From the NCBI RefSeq assembly GCF_005519465.1, contig NZ_CP027858.1:2108001-2172000 (forward strand): a stretch of 64,000 nt of DNA, given 5' to 3'. Positions 26,244 through 35,748 of the stretch are shown here, in pieces (within the stretch, counting starts at the first letter, position 1; each line of letters begins with the position of its first letter). The notes below the pieces were generated by a model that saw only the letters and a program-made list of their open reading frames with translations, had not been told where the DNA came from and ran no database searches. A program made the position numbers and the translations under genes. Source of the stretch: Streptomyces clavuligerus. GTDB lineage: Bacteria > Actinomycetota > Actinomycetes > Streptomycetales > Streptomycetaceae.

Positions 26244-27344
26244 TCACCCGGTACCGGGCTCCCCAGGCCCCTCGGCTCCCTCGCTTCCCCCGCCTTCCCG
26301 CGGCCCTTCGCCGGGCCGGCCCGACGGCACCACCTGGAGTTCCTCGGCGAAGTGGCACGCCGAGGGGTGCCGGGCCGCCCCCTCCCAGATCCGGTACTCG
26401 GCGGGCACCTCCAGCAGCGGCACCTCCAGCGCGCACCGCTCCCGGGCCTTCCAGCAGCGGGTGCGGAAGCGGCAGCCCGAGGGAATCCGGGTGGGCGAGG
26501 GGACGTCGCCGCCGAGCAGAATCCGTTCCCGGTGCTCCCGTGCGCCGGGGTCCGGCACCGGGACGGCGGAGAGCAGCGCCTGGGTGTAGGGGTGGGTGGG
26601 ATGGTCGTAGATCTCCGCGTCGGACCCCAGCTCCACCACCCGTCCCAGGTACATCACCCCGACCCGGTCGGAGATATGGCGGACGATCGACAGATCGTGG
26701 GAGATGAAGACCAGACTGAGGGAGAACTCCCGCTGGAGCGCGGCCAGCAGATTGACCACCTGGGCCTGGACGGAGACATCGAGCGCGGAGACGGGCTCGT
26801 CGGCGACGAGCACCTCCGGGTTGAGCGCGAGGCCCCGCGCGATCCCGATGCGCTGCCGCTGGCCGCCGCTGAACTGGTGCGGATAGCGGTTGACGTAGTC
26901 CGGGTCGAGGCCGACCACGTCGAGCAGCTCCCGCACCTTGCGGCGGCGGTCGCCCCGGGGGGCCGCGTCGGGGTGGATCTCGAAGGGCTCGCCGACGATG
27001 TCGCCCACGGTCATCCGGGGGTTGAGCGAGGTGTACGGGTCCTGGAACACCATCTGGATATTGCGGCGGACGCGGGTGAGCGCACGGCCGGAGAGCCCGG
27101 TGATGTCCTCGCCCCGGTAGTGGATGGTGCCCGCGGTGGGACGTTCGAGATGGACGAGCATCCGGGCCAGGGTGGACTTCCCGCACCCGGACTCGCCGAC
27201 GATGCCGAGGGTGCCCGCGGCGAAGAGGTCGAGGTCGACGCCGTCGACCGCCTTGACGGCGCCGATCTGCTTCCGGAAGACGATGCCCCGGGTGAGCGGA
27301 TAGTGCTTGACCAGCCCACGGACGGTGAGGATCGGCTCAGCCAT
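26244..27344 (-). CDS. Oligopeptide ABC transporter ATPase, OppF/DppF type (importer 1)
   Basis: The 366-residue ATPase has Walker [10 protein letters not shown] at ~50-58, signature SGGQRQRI, Walker B LVADEP and the C-terminal oligopeptide/dipeptide extension with the cysteine pattern [14 protein letters not shown]. The last ~30 residues are Gly/Glu/Pro-rich and variable. It is the last gene of the SBP-B-C-D-F operon and overlaps the end of the OppD gene by eight bases. It powers peptide uptake with OppD at the inner face of the membrane. Confidence 0.93.
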   Translation of the reverse strand: MAEPILTVRGLVKHYPLTRGIVFRKQIGAVKAVDGVDLDLFAAGTLGIVGESGCGKSTLARMLVHLERPTAGTIHYRGEDITGLSGRALTRVRRNIQMVFQDPYTSLNPRMTVGDIVGEPFEIHPDAAPRGDRRRKVRELLDVVGLDPDYVNRYPHQFSGGQRQRIGIARGLALNPEVLVADEPVSALDVSVQAQVVNLLAALQREFSLSLVFISHDLSIVRHISDRVGVMYLGRVVELGSDAEIYDHPTHPYTQALLSAVPVPDPGAREHRERILLGGDVPSPTRIPSGCRFRTRCWKARERCALEVPLLEVPAEYRIWEGAARHPSACHFAEELQVVPSGRPGEGPREGGGSEGAEGPGEPGTG

Positions 27345-28464
27345 CGCTCCGCCCCCGGTCTCCGTCCCCGTCGTCCCCGGAGCCGGGCGCGGGCGGCTCG
27401 GACCCCGGCGCGGACCCGGGCGCGGTCCCGGTCCCGGGCGCGGGCGGCTCCCCGGCCCCGGGCGGCGGCCGTTCCCCGGACGGCTCCCGGGCCAGGGCCA
27501 GGGTCTCGCGCCAGAAGTGGCAGGCGCTCCCCCGGCCGGCCGTCACCTCGTACAGCGGTGGTTCGTCCGTACGGCACACCGCACGGGCGAGCGGGCAGCG
27601 CGGATGGAAGGCGCAGCCGGGCGGCACGGCCGCCGGATTGGGGGGCAGGCCCTTGATCGCGTACAGCTCACGGCCCTTCTGGTCGAGCCGGGGGATCGAC
27701 TCCAGCAGGCCCCGGGTGTAGGGGTGGGCGGGGGCCCGGTAGATGTCGTGGACGGGGGCGGTCTCGACGATGCGGCCCGCGTACATCACCGCGATCCGGT
27801 CGGCGACGTCCGCGACCACCCCCAGATCGTGGGTGATCAGGACCATCCCCATGCCCAGCTCCCGCTGGAGCTCCGCCAGCAACTCCATGACCTGGGCCTG
27901 GACGGTGACGTCGAGGGCGGTGGTGGGCTCGTCCGCGATGATCAGGGAGGGCTCCAGGGAGAGCGCCATCGCGATCATGATCCGCTGGCGCATGCCCCCG
28001 GAGAACTGGTGCGGATACTGCCGTACACGCTCCTCCGCGCCCGGGATGCCCACCCGTTCCATCAGCTCGACGGCGCGGGTACGGGCCTCCTTGCGGCGCA
28101 TCCCCCGGTGGACGGTGAACATCTCGCCGAGCTGCTCACCCACGCTGAGCACCGGGTTCAGGGCGGAGAGGGCGTCCTGGAAGATCATGGCCATGCCGGG
28201 GCCGCGGACCGCGCGGCGCTCCTTCTCGCTCAGGGTGAGCAGATCCCGGCCCTGGAAGCGGATCTCGCCCCGGGTGATCCGGCCGGGCGGGGAGTCCAGA
28301 ATGCCCATGACCGCCTGGGCGGTGACGGACTTCCCGGAACCGGACTCGCCGAGCACGGCGAGGGTGCGGCCCTCCTCGACCCCGTAGTCGACCCCGTTGA
28401 CCGCGCGGGCCACCCCGTCGCGGGTGCGGAACTCGATATGGAGATCTCTGACGTCCAGCAGCAT
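27337..28464 (-). CDS. Oligopeptide ABC transporter ATPase, OppD/DppD type (importer 1)
   Basis: The 375-residue ATPase starts at ATG 28464 behind GGAG. It has Walker A GESGSGKS, signature SGGMRQRI, Walker B LIIADEP and the C-terminal motif PPGCAFHPRCPLARAVC of the Opp/Dpp family, whose cysteines can bind an iron-sulfur cluster in some members. A Pro/Gly/Ala tail follows. It is paired with the overlapping OppF gene. Confidence 0.93.
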   Translation of the reverse strand: MLLDVRDLHIEFRTRDGVARAVNGVDYGVEEGRTLAVLGESGSGKSVTAQAVMGILDSPPGRITRGEIRFQGRDLLTLSEKERRAVRGPGMAMIFQDALSALNPVLSVGEQLGEMFTVHRGMRRKEARTRAVELMERVGIPGAEERVRQYPHQFSGGMRQRIMIAMALSLEPSLIIADEPTTALDVTVQAQVMELLAELQRELGMGMVLITHDLGVVADVADRIAVMYAGRIVETAPVHDIYRAPAHPYTRGLLESIPRLDQKGRELYAIKGLPPNPAAVPPGCAFHPRCPLARAVCRTDEPPLYEVTAGRGSACHFWRETLALAREPSGERPPPGAGEPPAPGTGTAPGSAPGSEPPAPGSGDDGDGDRGRSDG

Positions 28465-28485
28465 CGCGGGCTCCACGGCGGTCGT

Positions 28486-29499
28486 TCAGCGCAGTTTGGG
28501 GTCGAGGGCGTCGCGTACCGCGTCGCCGAGCATGATGAACGCGAGCACGGTGACCGCCAGCGCCCCGGCGGGCCAGAGCAGCATGTGCGGGGCGTTGCGG
28601 ATGTAGGGCGACGCGGCCGAGATGTCGATGCCCCAGGAGACGGTGGGCGGTTTCAGGCCGACACCGAGGTAGGAGAGGGTCGCCTCCAGCGAGATATACG
28701 TCCCGAGCGCGATCGTCGCGACGACGATGACCGGGGCGACGGCGTTGGGGGCGATGTGCCGCAGCAGAATCCGGGTGTTCGACGCGCCGAGGGTGCGGGC
28801 CGCCTGGACGTAGTCGTTCTGTTTGACGGTGATGACGGAGCCCCGGGCGATACGGGAGATCTGCGGCCAGCCGAGCAGCACCATGAAGCCGATGACGGGC
28901 CAGACCGTGGTGCTGGTGACCACGGAGAGCAGGACGAGGCCGCCGAGGACGACGGGGATGCCGAAGAACATGTCGGTGACCCGGGAGAGGACCGCGTCCC
29001 CGGCGCCGCCGAAGAATCCGGCGAGACCGCCGAGGAAGGAGCCGAGCAGGGCGACCCCGAGGGTGGCGCAGACACCGACGGTGACGGAGGCACGCGCTCC
29101 GTAGACGGTGCGGGTGTAGACGTCGCACCCCTGGCCGTTGAAGCCGAAGGGGTGGCCGGGCTGGGAGCCCTCCTGAGCCTTGGCCAGATCGCACTGGAGG
29201 GGGTTCTGGGTGGCGATCAGCGAGGGCCAGATGGCGATGATCACCAGAAAGAGGATGATCAGCCCGGAGATGACGAAGACGGGATTGCGGCGCAGATCGC
29301 GCCAGGCGTCGGACCACAGGCTGCGCGGTTTCCCGGCGGTCCCGGTGCCGGACGGACCGCCGGGCACCCCCGCCGCCCCTGCGGTCCCTGCCGTCGTTTC
29401 CAGGGTCTCGGCCTCGCTCATGGCGAGGTCGGTGGCGCCGCCCGCGCCGGTGGGGGCGATGGCCTGCCGTGCCTCGAAGTCGGGGGGCGGCTCAGGCAT
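28486..29499 (-). CDS. Oligopeptide ABC transporter permease, OppC/DppC type (importer 1)
   Basis: The 337-residue membrane protein has an N-terminal cytoplasmic Gly/Ala/Thr stretch, the first helix VFVISGLIILFLVIIAIWP, the OppC_N motif, a long external loop with HPFGFNGQGCDVYTRTVYG, and five more helices including the EAA loop (RTLGASNTRILLRHIAPN). ATG 29499 overlaps the OppB stop by eight bases. Pairs with OppB to form the channel. Confidence 0.92.
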   Translation of the reverse strand: MPEPPPDFEARQAIAPTGAGGATDLAMSEAETLETTAGTAGAAGVPGGPSGTGTAGKPRSLWSDAWRDLRRNPVFVISGLIILFLVIIAIWPSLIATQNPLQCDLAKAQEGSQPGHPFGFNGQGCDVYTRTVYGARASVTVGVCATLGVALLGSFLGGLAGFFGGAGDAVLSRVTDMFFGIPVVLGGLVLLSVVTSTTVWPVIGFMVLLGWPQISRIARGSVITVKQNDYVQAARTLGASNTRILLRHIAPNAVAPVIVVATIALGTYISLEATLSYLGVGLKPPTVSWGIDISAASPYIRNAPHMLLWPAGALAVTVLAFIMLGDAVRDALDPKLR

Positions 29500-30415
29500 A
29501 GCGAATCCTCGGGTCGAGTACGGCGTACAACAGGTCCACCAGCAGATTCGCCAGCAGGAAGATCAGTACGAGGACGGTCACGAAGCCGACCACGGTCTGG
29601 GTGTTCTGGCGGACGATGCCCTGGTAGAGCTGGTAGCCCACGCCATGGATGTTGAAGATCCGCTCGGTGACGATCGCCCCGCCCATCAGCGCGCCGATGT
29701 CGGCGCCGATGAAGGTGACCACCGGGATCAGCGAGTTGCGCAGCAGATGGCGGGTGACGACCCGGCGGCGCGGCAGCCCCTTGGCCCGTGCGGTGCGGAC
29801 ATAGTCGGCGCGGGCGTTCTCGGCGATGGAGGTCCGGGTGAGCCGGGTGACATAGGCCAGGGAGACGGAGGCGAGCACCAGCCCGGGGACGATCAGTTCG
29901 TCCAGGGTGGCGGCGGGGGACACGGCCGGTTTGACGATCCCCCACTCGACGCCCAGCAGGAACTGGAGCAGCAGCCCGGTGACGAAGGTGGGGACGGAGA
30001 TCACGACCAGGGTGAGCAGCAGGACACCGGTGTCGACGGGGCGGCCCCGGCGCAGTCCGGTGAGCACGCCGAGGGTGATGCCGATGACGATCTCGAAGAA
30101 GATCGCGACAAGGGTGAGCCGCAGGGTGACCGGGAAGGCGTCGGCCATCAGCTCGATGACCGGCTGTCCGTTGAAGGCGGTGCCGAAGTCCCCGGTGAAG
30201 ACATGGCCCATATAGGTGAGGTACTGCTGCCATACGGGCTTGTCGAGGCCGAACTCCTGGCGCAGCCGGGCGGCGGTGGCGGGGTCGCACTGCCGCTGGC
30301 CGCAGAGCCCCTGGATGGGGTCGCCCATCACATTGACCATCAGGAAGATCAGCAGGGTGGCGCCGAAGAAGACGGGGATCATCTGGAGCAGCCGCCGGAT
30401 CACATAACGTCCCAT
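29492..30415 (-). CDS. Oligopeptide ABC transporter permease, OppB/DppB type (importer 1)
   Basis: The 307-residue membrane protein begins MGRYVIRRLLQMIPVFFGAT, the standard first helix of DppB proteins. An external domain contains Cys in GLCGQRQCDPA. The EAA loop reads RTARAKGLPRRRVVTRHLLRN. It lies 58 bases after the binding-protein stop, and a stem-loop fills that gap. Confidence 0.93.
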   Translation of the reverse strand: MGRYVIRRLLQMIPVFFGATLLIFLMVNVMGDPIQGLCGQRQCDPATAARLRQEFGLDKPVWQQYLTYMGHVFTGDFGTAFNGQPVIELMADAFPVTLRLTLVAIFFEIVIGITLGVLTGLRRGRPVDTGVLLLTLVVISVPTFVTGLLLQFLLGVEWGIVKPAVSPAATLDELIVPGLVLASVSLAYVTRLTRTSIAENARADYVRTARAKGLPRRRVVTRHLLRNSLIPVVTFIGADIGALMGGAIVTERIFNIHGVGYQLYQGIVRQNTQTVVGFVTVLVLIFLLANLLVDLLYAVLDPRIRYA

Positions 30416-30438
30416 GGCGCCTCCCTGGGGCCTGTCCC

Positions 30439-30466
30439 CGGCCGGTCCTGATGCCCGGACCGGCCG
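30439..30466 (-). promoter_or_regulatory. Stem-loop between binding-protein and permease genes of importer 1
   Basis: A perfect 10-bp stem (30439-30448 with 30457-30466) has an 8-base loop, six bases past the binding-protein stop. In ABC operons such structures protect the 3' end of the binding-protein message and lower read-through, giving more binding protein than permease. That role is inferred here. Confidence 0.7.
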
Positions 30467-30472
30467 ATCCGG

Positions 30473-32137
30473 CTAGCTGACGGTGATCTCGTTGTAGACG
30501 GGGACGCTGAACGGGTTCAGCGCGACGTGGGAGACGCGCGGGGAGTAGCCCGCGCTGCCGTTCTGGTACCAGAGCGGGATGGCGCCCATCTGGTCCCGCA
30601 GCACCCCCTCGGCCTGCTGGAAGGTCCGTACCGCCGCCTGGGGGTCGGACTCGGCGTTGGCCTGGTCGACCAGGCGGTCGAAGTCCTTGTTGCTCCATTT
30701 GCCGTCGTTGGACGAGGCGTTGGTGTAGTAGAGCGGCTGGAGGAAGTTCTGGATCAGCGGATAGTCCATCTGCCAGCCGGCCCGGAAGGGGCCGGACATC
30801 TTGGACTGGGTGATCTGGTTGCGGAAGTCGGCGAAGGTGCCGACGGGGTTGCCGACGCAGGCGCTGTCCTGGCCCAGGGCGTTGTTGATGCTGTTGCAGA
30901 CGGCGTCGACCCACTCCTTGTGGGAGCCGGTGTCGGCGTTGTACGTGATCGTCATCCGGCCGCCGGGGATGCCGCCGCCCTCGGCGACCAGGCGCCGGGC
31001 CTCGGCGGGGTCGTGGACGCAGGCGTCGCCGCAGAGGGTGGGGCTGAAGCCGCCGTCGGTGCCGAGGACGGGCGAGGTCCAGTCCTTGGCCGGGGTGCGG
31101 GTGTCCCGGAAGATGGTCTGGGTGATCTGGGCCCGGTCGATGGCCCGGGAGAGTCCGGTGCGCAGCTTGGCGCCGTCCGGGGTGTTCCAGGCGGGGTCGT
31201 AGTAGGGGAAGGCGAGGGTCTGGATGATCCCGGCGGGGGTGTTGATGTACCGGCCGGGCAGGTCCTTGTGGACATTGCGGAGCTGGGCCGCCGGGACGTC
31301 GTCGACGAGGTCGAGATTGCCCGAGAGCAGCGCGGTGTACGCGGTGTTGTTGTCGGTGTAGACGATGAGGTCGACCCCGCTGTTGCGGGCCCGGTCGGGG
31401 CCGGGGTAGTCGTCCCGGGTGCGCAGGGACATCGCGGAGCCCCGGGCGTAGGAGTCGACGGTGTAGGGGCCGTTGCCGATGGGTTTCTTGAGCCAGGCGG
31501 CGTGGTCGTCGAAGAAGGCGCGGGGCAGCGGGGCGAAGGCGGCGTAGCCCAGGGTGTCGGGCCAGGTGGAGAACTTCTGGCTGAGCCGGACGGTGAAGGT
31601 GCGCTCGCCGGTGACGGTGAGGCCGGAGAGGGTGGTGGCGGTGGGTTCGCCGGAGTCGGGGTGGACCTTGTCGTATCCCTCGATGTAGCCGAAGAAATAG
31701 GCGTTGCGCTGGTTGTTCCTGAGGTCGGCCCCGTAGTTCCAGGCGTCGACGAAGGAACGGGCGGTGACCTTCTCGCCGTTGCTGAAGGTCCAGCCGTCCC
31801 GGACGGTGACGGCGAAGGTGGTGGAGTCGGTGGTCTCGATCCGTTCGGCCAGCATGTCCTGGGCGCGGCCGGTCCTCGGGTCGTAGCGCTTCAGCCCGCG
31901 GAAGATCATGTCCATGACCTTGCCGCCCTGGACCTCGTTGGTGTTGGCGGGCTCCAGCGGGTTGGCCGGGTCGCCCCAGGAGGCGCTGACCACTCCCTGG
32001 GCGGTGCCGCCGCCCCCGCCGCAGGCCGTGGCGGTGAGCAGGAGCGCGGCCATGGGGGCGAGGAGGGGGCTGACCCGTCGCAGCAGCGGGGGGCGCCCGG
32101 GGCGAGGGCCTCGTCGCAGGAGAGGGGTGCGGCGCAT
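30473..32137 (-). CDS. Oligopeptide-binding lipoprotein (SBP_bac_5 family, importer 1)
   Basis: The 554-residue protein has a basic N-terminus, hydrophobic core LLAPMAALLLTATA and a candidate lipid-modified Cys39 (ATAC; Ala at -3 is slightly unusual). The mature part is a family 5 solute-binding protein: GLKRYDPRTGRAQDMLAERIE, VTARSFVDAWNYG, GNGPYTVDSYARG and SRAIDRAQITQTIF. Two cysteine pairs (LCGDACVHD; VDAVCNS...DSACVG) may form disulfides outside the cell. ATG 32137 follows GGGAGG within a 9-bp tandem repeat. First gene of its operon, which resembles the SBP-B-C-D-F unit next to bldK in S. coelicolor. Confidence 0.93.
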   Translation of the reverse strand: MRRTPLLRRGPRPGRPPLLRRVSPLLAPMAALLLTATACGGGGGTAQGVVSASWGDPANPLEPANTNEVQGGKVMDMIFRGLKRYDPRTGRAQDMLAERIETTDSTTFAVTVRDGWTFSNGEKVTARSFVDAWNYGADLRNNQRNAYFFGYIEGYDKVHPDSGEPTATTLSGLTVTGERTFTVRLSQKFSTWPDTLGYAAFAPLPRAFFDDHAAWLKKPIGNGPYTVDSYARGSAMSLRTRDDYPGPDRARNSGVDLIVYTDNNTAYTALLSGNLDLVDDVPAAQLRNVHKDLPGRYINTPAGIIQTLAFPYYDPAWNTPDGAKLRTGLSRAIDRAQITQTIFRDTRTPAKDWTSPVLGTDGGFSPTLCGDACVHDPAEARRLVAEGGGIPGGRMTITYNADTGSHKEWVDAVCNSINNALGQDSACVGNPVGTFADFRNQITQSKMSGPFRAGWQMDYPLIQNFLQPLYYTNASSNDGKWSNKDFDRLVDQANAESDPQAAVRTFQQAEGVLRDQMGAIPLWYQNGSAGYSPRVSHVALNPFSVPVYNEITVS

Positions 32138-32191
32138 CCAGTGCCTCCCGAGTCTCCTGTGTCTCCCATGTCCCGCGTATCCCGCGTGTCA
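32138..32191 (-). repeat. 9-bp tandem repeat abutting the start of the binding-protein gene
   Basis: On the minus strand about six units run GACACGCGG, GATACGCGG, GACATGGGA, GACACAGGA, GACTCGGGA, GGCACTGG into the ATG. One unit supplies the Shine-Dalgarno. Confidence 0.75.
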
Positions 32192-32293
32192 GGACCGACT
32201 GTCGCCCAGGGCAGCGGGGCCCGCACTCCGGCGGCGGCCGTACGGCTGAGAGCCGACCCGGCGCAGGGACGGGCGGCCCGGCACAGGGACGGA

Positions 32294-32324
32294 ACGGGAC
32301 GGGACGGGACGGGACGGGGACGGG
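32294..32324. repeat. Pentanucleotide (ACGGG)n microsatellite
   Basis: Five adjacent ACGGG units plus a sixth after one extra G. The tract lies between the tandem-GNAT stop and the binding-protein start, a position where length change could affect expression. Confidence 0.85.
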
Positions 32325-32373
32325 AAGCGGCGGGCGCGGCGGGGGTGCGGGCGGCGGGAGGCCAGGCCCCGGG

Positions 32374-33315
32374 TCAGGGCGCGGCGGCGGGCACCGGCAG
32401 GGCCACCTCCCAGGTGTCCACGGCGTAGTGGACGCCCATGCCGTGGCCCTCGTACAGCCGCAGCGCGCCCGTCGCGTTGTCCGTGTCGACCCCGAGGCCG
32501 ATGGTGTCGCGGCCCAGCTCCGCGTAGACCCCGAAGGCGTGGCGCAGCAGCAGACCCGCGATGCCCCGGCCGCGGAACTCCGCGCGGACGCCCAGGTTGT
32601 TGATCCAGCCGTGGGCCTCGCGGTGGTTGGAGGTCACCGCCGCGGCGGCATCGCCCCGCCCGTCGAGCGAGACGAGCCACACCAGCGACCAGTCGATCAG
32701 CTCTCCCAGGTCGCCCAGCCAGCGCTCATAGCTCCGGGGCTGGTGGTCGTAGTGCTCGGCGAAGCTCTCCTGGAGCAGGGCGTGGGCCCTGCGGCGGTCC
32801 TCCTCCGTGTGGCACGCGCGCAGCGCGAGCCCGTCGGGCAGGACGGGGACACGGTCGGCGGCGGGGTCGAGCGGGCGGGTGAGGACGTGGTGGCGGCGCA
32901 CGGCCGACCAGCCGCGCCGGAGCAGGAGCGCGGTGTCCACGGTGGGACGGGCGTGCAGATGGAGATGGACCACGGCGCGCTCGGCGCCGTTGGCCCCGGC
33001 GCGGCGCACCGCCTGGGCCTCCATCAGCTCGAACAGCCGGTCGGCCACGTCCTGGTGGTCCGGCAGGACGTACTGGTCCATGTCGATGCGCTCGGCGCCG
33101 GAGTCGTCCCACAGCAGTCCGTAGCCGACCGGTTCGCCGTCGCGCAGGGCGAGCCAGGAGTTCTCCGCCAGGGCGGCCTCGGGGTGGGTCAGATCGGCCT
33201 GTACGGAGACGAGGTCGGTCTCCTCGCGGCCGATCTCGATCAGGTCGACGGCGTTGAGGAGACGGCAGACCATCGGGGCGTCATCGGGTACGGCGGGGCG
33301 GATGGTGAGGTCCAT
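32374..33315 (-). CDS. Tandem-GNAT acetyltransferase
   Basis: The 313-residue protein contains two GNAT-like halves. The N-terminal half (MDLTIRPAVPDDAPMVCRLL ... SWLALRDGEPVGYGLLW) lacks a clear acetyl-CoA loop. The C-terminal half has the active pattern VRAEFRGRGIAGLLLRHAF followed by LGVDTDNATGALRLYEGHGM. The layout resembles mycothiol synthase MshD, but the motifs are not specific enough for that call. It sits between the two oligopeptide operons, on the same strand. ATG 33315 is selected at the start of the first GNAT strand. Confidence 0.85.
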   Translation of the reverse strand: MDLTIRPAVPDDAPMVCRLLNAVDLIEIGREETDLVSVQADLTHPEAALAENSWLALRDGEPVGYGLLWDDSGAERIDMDQYVLPDHQDVADRLFELMEAQAVRRAGANGAERAVVHLHLHARPTVDTALLLRRGWSAVRRHHVLTRPLDPAADRVPVLPDGLALRACHTEEDRRRAHALLQESFAEHYDHQPRSYERWLGDLGELIDWSLVWLVSLDGRGDAAAAVTSNHREAHGWINNLGVRAEFRGRGIAGLLLRHAFGVYAELGRDTIGLGVDTDNATGALRLYEGHGMGVHYAVDTWEVALPVPAAAP

Positions 33316-33408
33316 CGCCTCACTGTCACGCCCCGGGCTTCCGCCGCGCAACGCGTTTTCCCCCGGCCCGGCGTGCGGGCCCGGAGGCCGTCCGGCCCGG
33401 GAACGGCT

Positions 33409-33441
33409 CGTCCCCGGCCGCCGTGGAGGCGACCGGGGACG
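33409..33441 (-). terminator. Inverted repeat after bldKE
   Basis: A 9-bp stem (33409-33417 with 33433-33441) with a 15-base loop, about 90 bases past the bldKE stop and before the GNAT start. Confidence 0.5.
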
Positions 33442-33529
33442 AAGGGGGACGAGCGGGGTGCGGCACCCCGGGCGGCCCGGGTGGACCGGGACCGGGGTGG
33501 GGCGGAGCGGGGCCCTCGGGGCCCGGGGA

Positions 33530-34663
33530 CTACTTCTTGCCGTCGGCGGAGTCGTCGTCGGCCTTGTCCGCCGGCGCGGCCAGCGCCGGGTCCATGACGA
33601 CGTCCTCGGTCCGCGGCCGGGTGGGGTCCTCGGGGAAGTGGCAGGCGGTCAGATGACCCTCGTCGCTGCCCGAGAGCTGCACCAGCGGCGGCTCCTCCGT
33701 CGCGCACTTGTCCTGCGCCTTCCAGCAACGGGTGCGGAAGCGGCAGCCGGACGGCGGCATGATCGGCGAGGGGACGTCGCCGGAGAGCCGGATGCGCTCC
33801 TTCTTCGCCGCGTCCACGTCCGCCTCGGGCACGGCCGAGAGCAGGGCGTGGGTGTACGGGTGCCGGGGCCGGGTGTAGAGGGAGTTGCGGTCGGCGACCT
33901 CCACCACCTTGCCCAGGTACATCACGGCCACGCGCTGCGAGAAGTGACGCACCACCGCGAGGTCGTGGGCGATGAAGAGGAAGGCGATCCCCAGCTCGTC
34001 CTGCACCTTCTGGAGCAGATTGACGACCTGGGCCTGGATCGACACGTCGAGCGCGGAGACCGGCTCGTCGGCGATGATCAGCTTGGGTTCCAGGGCCAGG
34101 GCCCGGGCCACGCCGATGCGCTGGCGCTGACCGCCGGAGAACTCGTGCGGGAAGCGGTTGTAGTGCTCCGGGTTGAGACCGACGGTCTCCAGCAGCTCCC
34201 GGACCCGGTTCTCCCGCCCGCCGGCCGGGTTGATCCCGTTGACCTCCATCGGGCTCTTGATGATGGTGCCGACGGTCTGCCGCGGGTTCAGCGACGAGAA
34301 CGGGTCCTGGAAGATCATCTGGATCTCGGACCGGATCGGCGCCAACTGCTTGCGCGAGGCGTGGGTGATGTCCTGGCCCGCGTAGGTGATCTTGCCGCCG
34401 GTCGGCTCCAGCAGCCGGGTGACCAGCCGTCCGGTCGTGGACTTGCCACAGCCGGACTCGCCGACGAGGCCCAGCGCCTCACCCGGGTACACCGTCAGGT
34501 CGACCCCGTCGACGGCCTTCACGGCGCCGACCTGGCGCCGGAAGGGGAACCCGCCGTAGATCGGGAAGTGCTTCTGGAGACCCTCGACGGTGAGCAGCGG
34601 CTCGCCCGCCCGCTCGGGGCCCTTGGCGTTCTGCTGCTGCGGCAGAGTGACGTTCTCGCTCAT
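33530..34663 (-). CDS. bldKE: BldKE, oligopeptide ABC transporter ATPase (DppF type)
   Basis: The 377-residue ATPase starts at ATG 34663 (CTAGGAGAC upstream). Walker [10 protein letters not shown] is at 68-76, signature SGGQRQRI, Walker B LIIADEP, and the C-terminal Opp extension has [14 protein letters not shown]. Last gene of the five-gene importer whose order identifies it as bldK. In S. coelicolor bldK imports an extracellular signal needed for aerial hyphae. A Lys/Asp-rich tail ends the protein. Walker motifs are intact, so it should be active. Confidence 0.9.
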   Translation of the reverse strand: MSENVTLPQQQNAKGPERAGEPLLTVEGLQKHFPIYGGFPFRRQVGAVKAVDGVDLTVYPGEALGLVGESGCGKSTTGRLVTRLLEPTGGKITYAGQDITHASRKQLAPIRSEIQMIFQDPFSSLNPRQTVGTIIKSPMEVNGINPAGGRENRVRELLETVGLNPEHYNRFPHEFSGGQRQRIGVARALALEPKLIIADEPVSALDVSIQAQVVNLLQKVQDELGIAFLFIAHDLAVVRHFSQRVAVMYLGKVVEVADRNSLYTRPRHPYTHALLSAVPEADVDAAKKERIRLSGDVPSPIMPPSGCRFRTRCWKAQDKCATEEPPLVQLSGSDEGHLTACHFPEDPTRPRTEDVVMDPALAAPADKADDDSADGKK

Positions 34664-34676
34664 GTCTCTGCGTCTC

Positions 34677-35738
34677 CTAGCCCAGCCGGGGCTTGATCTG
34701 ATCGATGAAGATGGACTGCTTCTGGTCCGGCGTGAGGTGGCAGGCCGCCGCCCGGCCGGCCGCGAGGAGCGGCCGGTCACTGGTGCACAGGCCGCCCGCC
34801 ACCTGGTCCTTGAAGCCGCAGCGCGGGTTGAAGGCACAGCCGGACGGCGGGTTCAGCAGGCTCGGCGGGGAGCCGGGGATCGGCACCAGCGGCTCGTCGA
34901 GGTCGCCCCCGAGCCGCGGCATCGAGCTGAGCAGACCCCAGGTGTAGGGGTGCTTGGGGGTCTGGAGCACCTCACGGACCGTGCCGCGCTCCACCGCCCG
35001 TCCCGCGTACATCACCAGCAGGTCGTCCGCCATATTGGCGATGACGCCCAGGTCGTGGGTGATGAAGATGATCGCGGAGCCGAACTCCTGCTGGAGCTCC
35101 TTGAGCAGATCGAGGATCTGGGCCTGCACCGTCACATCGAGCGCGGTGGTCGGCTCGTCGGCGATCAGCAGATCGGGGTCGCAGATCAGCGCCATGGCGA
35201 TCATCGCGCGCTGGCGCATACCGCCGGAGAACTGGTGCGGGTAGTCGTCGAAGCGGGTCGCGGGCTGCGGGATGCCGACCTTGGCCAGCATCTCGATCGC
35301 GCGCGCCTTGGCCTCCTTCTTGGAGGCGCCGGTGTGCTTCATGTACGGCTCGGCGATCTGCCGGCCCACCGTGTAGTACGGCGAGAGCGCCGTCAGCGGG
35401 TCCTGGAAGATCATCGCGACCTTGTTGCCGCGGAGCTTCTCCAGCTCCTTCTCGGAGGCGTCGACCAGCTCCTGGCCGTCGAGGTGGATCTCACCCTCGA
35501 CGGTGGCCGTCTGGGGGTTGTGCAGCCCCAGGATGGTCAGGTTGGTCACGGACTTGCCGGAACCCGACTCGCCCACGATGCCGAGCGTCTTGCCGCGCTC
35601 GACGTCGAAGGAGAGGCCGTCGACCGCGCTGACGACGCCGTCCTCGGTGGAGAACCGTACGCGCAGGTCGCGGACCGAGAGGAAGGCCCCCGGACCGGTC
35701 GGGGCCGGTGTGCCCCCGGTCTTGGTCTGAGTGGTCAC
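34677..35738 (-). CDS. bldKD: BldKD, oligopeptide ABC transporter ATPase (DppD type)
   Basis: The 353-residue ATPase has Walker A GESGSGKS at 56-63, signature SGGMRQRA, Walker B LLIADEP and the C-terminal element [23 protein letters not shown] flexible Thr/Gly/Pro N-terminus precedes the nucleotide-binding domain. It starts 10 bases after the bldKC stop and ends 13 bases before bldKE, so the genes are tightly packed. Confidence 0.9.
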   Translation of the reverse strand: MTTQTKTGGTPAPTGPGAFLSVRDLRVRFSTEDGVVSAVDGLSFDVERGKTLGIVGESGSGKSVTNLTILGLHNPQTATVEGEIHLDGQELVDASEKELEKLRGNKVAMIFQDPLTALSPYYTVGRQIAEPYMKHTGASKKEAKARAIEMLAKVGIPQPATRFDDYPHQFSGGMRQRAMIAMALICDPDLLIADEPTTALDVTVQAQILDLLKELQQEFGSAIIFITHDLGVIANMADDLLVMYAGRAVERGTVREVLQTPKHPYTWGLLSSMPRLGGDLDEPLVPIPGSPPSLLNPPSGCAFNPRCGFKDQVAGGLCTSDRPLLAAGRAAACHLTPDQKQSIFIDQIKPRLG

Positions 35739-35748
35739 GGTCGATCTC

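Noticed and set aside
27307..32428. Very long plus-strand frames opposite importer 1
   Set aside because: Shadow frames of five genes with clear ABC-transporter motifs on the minus strand.
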